Source of the DNA: Papaver somniferum
Lineage: Eukaryota; Streptophyta; Magnoliopsida; Ranunculales; Papaveraceae
Direction of reading: 5' to 3'
Length of the DNA stretch: 64,000 bases
Assembly: GCF_003573695.1 (NCBI RefSeq)
Contig: NC_039358.1
Coordinates: forward strand, 16,430,637 to 16,494,636
Shown: in pieces, positions 56,905 to 64,000 of the stretch
Layout of the letters: every line of letters begins with the position of its first letter
Position numbering within the stretch: position 1 is the first letter of the stretch
Notes under the pieces: generated by a model
What the model was told of the DNA's origin: nothing
The model's input: only the letters and a program-made list of their open reading frames with translations
Databases searched by the model: none
Made by a program: the position numbers and the translations under genes

Positions 56905-57759
56905 AAATTTATGCACTAGTTCAATAAATAACTTTTCCAGTATGTTTTTTTATTCCCCTTTACCATAGAATGGTTGACATGATCTTATATATCACGTGCC
57001 CATGTTAAACCTAAAACCGAAACTCATATGTATAATAAATACGCAACTTATGAAAACGTAAATTGATATTGGTGTAATTATGACTTCACACATGAGTTTA
57101 CAAAATATCTACTTATGATATTTTGATAAAGAAACCCAATAGGTTATATCTGAAATCTTGCTAAATCAAAAGTTACAAAACCATAAGAGATACCACATTA
57201 TGAGACTGAATCATTAGGGTTAATGAAAATCGAAAACGAATCTCATAATCTGAAAGGAAAGGGACATAAGAATCACAATATGATCACACAAACTACCAAA
57301 TGATGTTAGTTTATTAGAGTGGATTAAAATTATCAATGTTGTAATGTGTTTTTAGACGACCAAAGAGAGTCCCTATGTGATGAGAAAAAACAAATCTTGT
57401 CTGTCATAGAGAATGTGCAAAGAAAACAAATTTGAAAACAATTGCACCAAATTGACTTACAATTTGAGATGATTAAACAAATTGTTCGAGAATTTCAACC
57501 AAAAACAATCAGACAAACAAATTAACATTTCAAAGTTATTTGATTACTCCAATAAATCAGTTCGAATCGATCAAAAATCATAACCCAGAGCAAAATTTCA
57601 ACACTGAGGCAGAGATACGTTGAGAATTGAGAAAAAGTAACTCAATTTAAATATAATTGTGATCGTACATACACCATAAAATTCAATCAACTATATCGAA
57701 TTCGACTAGATTACAATAACAACAATAGAAATTTAAATTTACAGGTTCTCGAATTTGGT
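56905..57759. other. AT-rich DNA without an identified element
   Basis: About 0.85 kb with no LTR terminus, no tandem structure and no open frame beyond chance. It may be older, less repetitive host DNA between the retroelements, or a decayed element. Confidence 0.4.
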
Positions 57760-57982
57760 TTAGTCGTGATCAGAGACATCAAACCCATTCCACCGTAAAT
57801 CCAAATATAATTTCTTCCCATGTCTTCTACTCCACGAGTAGCATGAATCTCCGTTCCAATATTGAGACATGCATGAAATACCCACATAGGCTGCATCACT
57901 CTCTGACAAAGAGAATTTCAAATCGACACGCTTTTGATTAAAGACATCTCGATCGAACGTATTTAATTTTCTTAAGAAAAAT
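57760..57982 (-). other. Possible 3' exon of an unrecognised gene
   Basis: On the minus strand a frame runs from a CCAG (a possible splice acceptor, 57983-57986) to a TAA at 57760-57762, about 74 codons. It is coherent: FNQKRVDLKFSLSES, then a Cys/Trp-containing segment SQYWNGDSCYSWSRRHGKK and the end RWNGFDVSDHD. It has neither LTR nor gag features. Upstream (sense) it meets the repeat-like DNA of LTR I, so any earlier exons are displaced or lost. I do not recognise the family; chance is still possible at this length. Confidence 0.25.
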
Positions 57983-58242
57983 CTGGACTATCCATATCAG
58001 TCTCAGAAACGATCGTGGCCACGCAAGTTGGCCGCACAATTTAACAAGCCTATCCAAACCCTGGAAAAAATAGGCAATTGTTGTGATGACCACCGACGGA
58101 ACCACTTATGCCCTAGCCGGTCGAACAATCACTATACTCCCCCCAGCGTCATCAAACGCCAACCCAAAGTGGAGTGACCACGCTATTTTGGGAGAAGCTC
58201 AACGAGCATAGACTGTTCAGGGCAGTCTTAAAACCATCGCAA

Positions 58243-59136
58243 CCGTCCAACTTCGCCAGCCTGGTTGGACGGATTAGATCATCCCATGAATGATCAGGGA
58301 AGCGGTAACGCACACGTTGGAGGCCCACTTCTCCTTCACCCGATCGGTTTTCTCACGGCGAGGCCATGAATCAATGAAATGATTGCTCAAACCATGGTAG
58401 GTGTGATGCTTCTAAGAGTCGCGAAATTCCACTAGTGTCTTAAATCGATCACAACCATCCAACTTAGCCAGCCTATTTGGATGGCTTAGATCGCATTTAG
58501 GACCATCAGAAAGGTGCCCGCAAGTTCATCGTCGACCCAACATGGGCCCCACGTGATCGATCTCCCCAAAGGAGGTCACGGCTTGCCAAACCGTTTGGCC
58601 AAAGTCACGCGTGCGTGACTGATTCAAAACCCTAGTTAGGGTTTGCGGCAATGCACATCTGTCGTAGTTCGATCATGACCATCCATCTTCGCCAGCCTAA
58701 ACTGAGGGTGTAGATATGGACTTAAGAGATCCCAAGGATGTCAACGTTATCAACATGGGCCCACCTTTGCGTGTGACCGGCCTACCTATGCAGACTAGGG
58801 CCCGGCGCCTCGAAACACATGCCTAAAAGGTGGCATGCCACACGACTTTAAAAACTTTGCGGCAATGTATTTCTATCGCAAATCAATCACGACCACTGAT
58901 CTTTGCCGGTCAAATTGAGTGGAACCGATCGAATCTTTGTGGGATCAAGAGGTATAGGCATGCACGCTGGCGGACCGTCTCCACGCATGCCTGGTCGGTC
59001 CCACCAAAATTAGCGCCCATGATTAGATTCGGTCAAGCCAAAGAGGGGATGTTGCGCACCTCTAAATCCATCAACGACAGCAAATATGTGCCGTAAATAA
59101 TCTCGTCCGTCCAACTTTGCCGGCTTGGTCGGACGG
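58243..59136. repeat. Five tandem units of about 213 bp, each with a 30-base hairpin
   Basis: Hairpins lie at 58243-58272, 58455-58484, about 58681-58712 (decayed), 58893-58922 and 59107-59136. Arms are CCGTCCAAC/GTTGGACGG, CCATCCAA/TTTGGATGG, CCACT/GAGTGG and CCGTCC/GGACGG, around a loop containing TT(C/T)GCC(A/G)G or TTAGCCAG. The copies keep pairing while the bases change. Each hairpin is preceded by an ATCGATCACGACCA-like phrase. Confidence 0.8.
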
Positions 59137-59730
59137 CTTGGATTAAAAATCAGGCGATCAATGAAACGCCTCAATGATCACCGTACGCCACTCTGTCACA
59201 GGGAGTGATCGACCAAATGGTGTCCCACCCATGTGGCTTCCAGGCGATCACTCGAATATGGTTGGACGTGCTTCCCTTTTAAGACGCTTAATCCGCGACT
59301 TATTCAATCAAGCTTTAAAACAGCGATGCTTTATGCATATCGATTGTTTTGAGCTGCTTGCTTTAAAGCGATGCATTACATGCATCGAGCATACACGGTA
59401 TTTCATGAATATCAATTCCATAAATAACTCAGTTATTTAACTTAATAGTATCGTATGCTATTTCCTGCGGCGGGTCTCACAACCTGACCCACTCATTCGA
59501 GACATCAAACATGTCACAAACTAGGGGATACTTACTAGGGTATTGGTCTGGCAGTTTACAGCGTGCGGCATGCAACGCGCCCATTACGAGTTAGGAGGCA
59601 TGGACGGTTAACGATGATGAGAGAAGTGGGCAAAGGCGTGATCGTGTGACAGTCACCTACACGACCCCACTTCTCCATCACTCAACTTCCTCCACTTCCT
59701 ACAAGATGAGGGTTGCGCTCAAATGACTTG

Positions 59731-59738
59731 TATAAATA
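59731..59738 (+). promoter_or_regulatory. TATA box of LTR I
   Basis: TATAAATA within TTGTATAAATAGG, about 370 bases before the LTR end. It matches the arrangement in solo LTR S. Confidence 0.55.
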
Positions 59739-60110
59739 GGTTCTTCAACCTACTTTCAAAAAACACAGAGAAACCAAGTGTTGTCACAGTATCCAGAAAA
59801 CACCCAGAACTGATAACTTACATTGTGCAAGACAGTTCAACATTCTGATACAAGTCATAAACATCCAACACCTTCACAATCTCAACACCTTCTTCGCTTC
59901 CCTCCTTAAGATCAACCCCATCTCCTTCACTTTGTGAACGAAGCAAGTACGGAATGGCCATTTCTTGGTTTAGTCCAGAATTGTATAGATTGATCTCTCG
60001 AATCAAAAGCAGTCCCGTGCAGTGCATTTGTTTAGGGTTTAGATTCGTTTCCCATCCACACACACCCAAATTTACCAAACCAGTGGAAACAGTTTTCACC
60101 CATAAACAAT

Positions 60111-60127
60111 TGGCGACCACAGTGGGA
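60111..60127 (+). other. Primer-binding site of element I
   Basis: TGGCGACCACAGTGGGA, two bases after the LTR. It begins with the TGG expected against a tRNA CCA end. The tRNA is not one I can assign with certainty. Confidence 0.65.
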
Positions 60128-60190
60128 GATTAGTCTCGTGGTTGTGAAGTCAGTTTCTTCAATACCCAATCCCATTTGGCTGATTTCAAA

Positions 60191-60417
60191 ATGGTTGGTC
60201 TTAGGACTTCCACAACAATTTCAAATCCCGGTCGAAGCTCCTCCAATGAAGATACATCTCTTCCCAACGGTGTATCCGATGGTGTAACCGGCAGAATCCC
60301 AACATTAATCGAGTTAGCACGGGTTCAGGAGATTCACACGAAGAACATGGACCTGATCAAAGAAATAATAAACGGCATACTCGATATCCTCGTCAAGATG
60401 ACATCAGAAATGAGTGG
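60191..60417 (+). pseudogene. Element I gag, N-terminal fragment cut by LTR J
   Basis: It starts MVGLRTSTTISNPG, 63 bases after the primer site, and stays open for about 76 codons with a helical segment (TLIELARVQEIHTKNMDLIK). At 60418 the LTR J terminus TGGTAGATTC begins. The position is that of gag; the sequence alone is too short for a family call. Confidence 0.5.
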
Positions 60418-62709
60418 TGGTAGATTCAGAAAATCCACAATAAAATACTGCAAGTGCACAGTGTCTAACTAGTAGAACAATGGCAACTACAGGTCGTTCC
60501 CACGAGGAGTGTGAAATACTCTACCAACTAATACCAAAAACTATGTAATTGTAATATGATGGTTTTGAGAGTTTCAGAAATTCGGACAAAATGAAATAAT
60601 AAATAACAAAGACGTAACAAAAATGAGAAAGGGTTGTTAGGGTTTTCGATTTCCACCAATTCAATCATATAAAAATCTACTAATCTCTATTTATCACTCA
60701 AGACAAATTTCGAAATCAATCTCATGTCCCGGAAGATGTTATATTAAATTCTAAAATATAGTTTCTCCGCTGTAACTTCTTTCGCTTCGTATGTAGCGAT
60801 CCTAAAGCATTACCTATCTATCCTTGCATACCTCGTCTGGGGATTTAACCGAAGCACGAAATATCAATTCAAAAGCATAAATAATGTAGAAAATCACATG
60901 AACGATAAAACACCAAGCTATATGAAGAGAAATCACTAATCAATGAATCATTATTAGAAATATCATCGTAGAGTTTATAAAACTAAATTGGCTTCTATCT
61001 AAACCCTAATATGGATTAGCTAGCCATGGCTTTCTCCAAAAACCATAAACAAATTGAAATCAAAATTAGCTAAACCAAAATAATTGAAAAATGGGCAATG
61101 ATCTCAAACCCTAGCTCCTGTTCCTAGCTCTGCAGCCGCCTCCGGCCTTTTTTTTTTTTTTTTTTTTTGCCTTCTTCTTCTGTTGTTTTATCTCGCATAT
61201 ATATGGGTGCTCCCAAAGTCTTCTAACGCCGAACAGATAAATGCTTTAAGGCCCAGTCCATTACCCAAGTCTCGAATCCTTCCAAAACTGGCCACAACAA
61301 ACCTTTCTCCTTTCTGTCCATCTATCATCTTTCTGCACCCACTGTGTTCACGGCCACGGCCTATAGCACCTTCGCAGCTTACTCGCATCAGCCAATCAAA
61401 CTCCATCAAATGCAACTATCCTAAACTTGATGCCGCCAACTTCTTCTTTGCTCGAGACCAAAATTCCTTGAATCCCACATCACCAGTAGCCACCAACTTC
61501 CAAGACAGAACTTCACCTTCTCGTGCACAGCCCAACAGTAACACTGATGGCATCAGTTCTCTTCTTTCGACGACTGCAACAGCTTGACCAAGTTCAGTCC
61601 CTTTCAGTAGACGAGCATCTTTACTTCTTCACAATTTCTTTTCTGCATTTACGTCTCAGCTTTCCAGTTCATCTCCGGAGTCTCCATCTCAGCAAACATG
61701 ACGAAGTCCTGCCATACTTTTCCTTGTCCGTTCCAATTTGGTCACCCATCGGCTGCACAGTTCCAGCGACTAGTCAGGCCAAGTCACCTCTGTCCGTCTA
61801 AACTTCTTCACCTGAAACGCACCACCAACTTGCTCCTTAGAACCAGCTCAACTTGAACCCCGTAGTACCACTTAGAATTGGTCTTCATTTCCATCTCCAT
61901 TCATGCAAACACGATCAGTATATACTCCTCTATTAATGACAGCAAATCGAGTCTCGTGTCTGACTTTCCGGCACAGAATTCAGTTCATTCTCCACCTCGA
62001 GCTCTCTATGCAGCCACCAAATCAACACCAGTACAATCCATGCAATCCCCACAATCTGTGCTTAATGCACTGGCGACAACATTTCTCCACCTTCTTTCAA
62101 ACCAGCTCAGCCAACCCCTATTGCATGAGCAACTGAGCATCTTTCTGCACTGCGAGACAATCCTCCATTTTCACTGTCTTTATAATCTCGTCATCACTTC
62201 AATAAATCGAGCCCCACAGGTCCATAGCATCACTTCTTCATGGCTAAACTCGACCACAAAACTGCTCTGCATTCTTCCCCATTTCCTCCTGCTCAACGAA
62301 AACACCATGTACCCCAGCGGACTCATACAATCACTGAGCATCAGGTCCCTGCTTTTTGTTTGTTGTCTAACACATACAGATTCACCTTGAAGACCAATTT
62401 CAGTCATTGTCAACGTCTCAACTTCTCTGCACTGCCACTTCTCACTGTTTCCTGCTGCCAACTTACTTTACAACTCAGCTTTCAATACTTACTTCCACCA
62501 CCGACTGCACACAGCTTAACCAAATGCCATCTCAGTTTAGTCCGTAGATAGTTCAGCTGATACAACACCACTTAAAGTTCGTCTTCATTTCCTCCCTGAT
62601 CTGTTGCTGCCAATTGCAATTCGAACACCAACTGCTCCTTCCCAAATTCAGGTTCTTTCTTGACTTCGACCGCAACATCACTTTCAGTCGACCCAACACA
62701 GATTCAAGT
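60418..62709 (-). mobile_element. LTR J, Athila-like, minus strand, interrupted by element K
   Basis: It starts on the plus axis TGGTAGATTCAG and shares the GTGTCTAACTAGTAG and GGTCGTTCCCACGAGGAG phrases with LTRs of A. It also has the same sequence of landmarks: a fruitless AT-rich part, then a T-run (61151-61170), then 1.5 kb of C/T-rich DNA. Open frames inside (61183-61587, 61878-62390) show only low-complexity Ser/Pro/Leu text. The right end lies beyond K, outside the window. Confidence 0.75.
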
Positions 62710-63001
62710 TGTTGGTTAAACTTCAACATAGAAAGTCACTAACAAGCTGGTTAGGACAAGATTAGGAAAATGATGTAATCCTAAGGGAATTAGAAGTCAT
62801 CTAGTTCTAAGAAAAGGAAAGACATGTAATAAGGTAATAGGACTAGGAAAACGAATCCATAGTTCTATATATATATGATCACCAAAGTTGTGGTTGATCA
62901 TATGAGCAAGATTAGAGCTTGTGTTTAGTTTTGAGAGATTTTCTAAACATCAATAAAGAGAGTTGTCTTTATATAAGCTAAGTTTCATCTTGCAGTTGCC
63001 A
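62710..63001 (+). mobile_element. 5' LTR of Copia element K (292 bp)
   Basis: It starts TGTTGGTTAAAC and ends TGCAGTTGCCA, with the primer site 5 bases later. The TATATATATAT run at 62866-62876 is a likely TATA region. The short LTR and TGTTGG start fit many small Copia elements. Confidence 0.8.
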
Positions 63002-63006
63002 TTAAT

Positions 63007-63018
63007 TGGTATCAGAGC
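63007..63018 (+). other. Primer-binding site of element K (initiator-Met tRNA)
   Basis: TGGTATCAGAGC, 5 bases after the LTR and 13 before the gag ATG. Confidence 0.95.
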
Positions 63019-63031
63019 TTGTTTCTGAGCC

Positions 63032-64000
63032 ATGGAAAACGAAACCACCATTATGGGTGCAAAACAGTTCACGCCACCATCAATAAAAGTTCCAATCCTC
63101 AACGCCACAAACTACACAGTATGGGCCATGAGAATGAAGGTACTGATGAAAATCTACAAAGTTTGGGAAACAATTGATCATGGTACATTGGACCCAGACA
63201 AAAACAATGTTGTCATTGGATTACTCTTTCAAGCAATACCAGAATGTCTTGTCCTACAAGTTGGTGAATAGGAAACTTCAAATAAAATTTGGGATGCAAT
63301 AAAGGCACGTAATCTCGGAGCTGATCGAGTTAAAGAAGCCCGTCTGCAAACCTTAATGTCTGAATTTGAAAGAATGAAGATGAAAGACACTGATACTATT
63401 GATAGCTTTGCAGGAAAGCTATCAGAGATAGCCTCAAAAGCTGCGTCACTTGGACAATCCATTGATGAAGATAAACTGGTAAAGAAGTTTCTCAATAGTT
63501 TACCAAGATCCAAGTATATTCATATCATAGCTTCTCTCGAACAAATCTTAGATTTAAAGAAGACTAGCTATGAAAATATAATTATAAGATTGAAAGCATA
63601 TGAAGAAATAATCATTGATGAAGAAAACAATGGAGAAACTCAAGGAAAACTCTTGTACACAAACCCTTACCAACAAAACTCTGCGACAAGAGGAAGAGGT
63701 CGTGGAAGAGGTGGTAGAGGAAACAGAGGCCGAGGAAGGGGAGGAAGGTTTAACTCACAAGATAGAACAACAAGTCAGAATGATCAAAACCAAGGGAAAA
63801 AAAAGAAGGATAGATCAAACATTATTTGTTACAGATGTGATAAAACAGGACACTTCTCCTCTGTATGCCCTGAAAGAATACAAAAGATGGAAGAAACAAA
63901 CAAGAATGAAACAAGGGAAGCAGATACAGCTCTTTTCATGCACGAAGTTGTCTTCTTAAACGAAGGGAACCTAATACCAAAGAACTACGAATCAAAGGAT
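63032..64000 (+). pseudogene. gag: Element K gag (Copia UBN2 type), one internal stop, runs off the window
   Basis: It starts MENETTIMGAKQFTPPSI. The N-terminal DUF4219-like and UBN2 segments are clear (LNATNYTVWAMRMKVLM, then IWDAIKARNLGADRVKEARL and FLNSLPRSKYIHII). An Arg/Gly-rich stretch (RGRGRGGRGNRGRGRGG) is followed by the CCHC knuckle CYRCDKTGHFSSVC (63827-63868) and TALFMHEVVFLNE, where Copia elements pass toward protease. Only one lesion is visible, TAG at 63269-63271 after VGE. The same frame is otherwise open to base 64000, so this is the youngest-looking gag in the window. Protease and polymerase, if present, lie to the right. Confidence 0.9.

Larger units (their letters stand above)
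57991..60108 (+). mobile_element. LTR I of a Gypsy-type element (5' boundary uncertain)
   Basis: The right end ACCCATAAACA is followed by AT and a primer-binding site. No matching TGTTTATGGGT start was found, so the left part seems truncated. It shares several phrases with solo LTR S and has the same plan: a hairpin array, TATAAATA (59731-59738), then a U5 with GATTGATCTCTCGAATC. Confidence 0.7.

Noticed and set aside
61183..62551. Four overlapping ORFs of 92-170 codons
   Set aside because: They overlap in several frames in C/T-rich LTR J sequence and show only Ser/Pro/Leu-rich text.
63615..63959. Plus-strand 114-codon ORF
   Set aside because: It is a shadow in another frame of the K gag, whose own frame carries the RGG stretch and CCHC knuckle here.
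1..64000. Integrated plant pararetrovirus (caulimovirid) sequence
   Set aside because: No movement-protein, coat or RT text of that group was seen, and all elements have LTR termini or primer sites typical of Copia or Gypsy retrotransposons.

Overview
The window is 64 kb of plant nuclear DNA made almost entirely of LTR retrotransposons inserted into one another. The evidence is Copia-type gag genes next to a TGGTATCAGAGC primer-binding site (initiator-Met tRNA), Ty3/Gypsy Tat-type and Athila-type gag-protease remnants, a tRNA-Asp-type primer site (TGGCGCCGCTGCCGGGGA), several LTRs of 2.4-3.6 kb and three complete 5-bp target-site duplications. A large, repeat-rich eudicot genome fits best. 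The style of the repeats recalls poppies (Papaver), but that is an untested memory-based impression. I found no convincing intact host gene.

Layout: (1) 1-5460, a Tat-lineage Gypsy element T (minus strand) with gag and protease, plus a plus-strand, intron-containing coiled-coil ORF running antisense to it. (2) 5461-13653, Copia-type element P1 (plus), interrupted by a 3.57-kb solo LTR S (6805-10376, duplication CCATC). (3) 13654-37096, a related minus-strand Copia-type element C, split by Athila-like element A (16023-35784, duplication GTAGC). A's 3' LTR is split in turn by Athila-like element B (16373-29671, duplication CTGAG), which has three LTRs and two internal domains. (4) 37097-39296, a 2.2-kb near-perfect palindrome of LTR sequence. 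(5) 38210-47410, Athila-like element G with degenerate gag-protease and two tandem LTR/primer-site modules. (6) 47411-49826, a minus-strand Copia LTR H, head-to-head with element P2 (49827-55033), a sister of P1. (7) 55034-56904, minus-strand LTR fragments. (8) 56905-57990, AT-rich DNA with one possible gene 3' exon. (9) 57991-64000, a Gypsy LTR and gag start (I) interrupted by an Athila-like LTR (J), itself interrupted by Copia element K, whose gag runs off the window.

No reverse transcriptase, RNase H or integrase is visible anywhere, although at least nine elements are present. P1, P2 and C carry gag plus a second small ORF and then go straight to the polypurine tract. A, B and G share an acidic protein ending in a hydrophobic segment plus a DPQLFRLLVY-like motif. 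These families were therefore probably mobilised in trans. Insertion order by nesting: C before A before B; I before J before K; P1 before T and S; H before G.
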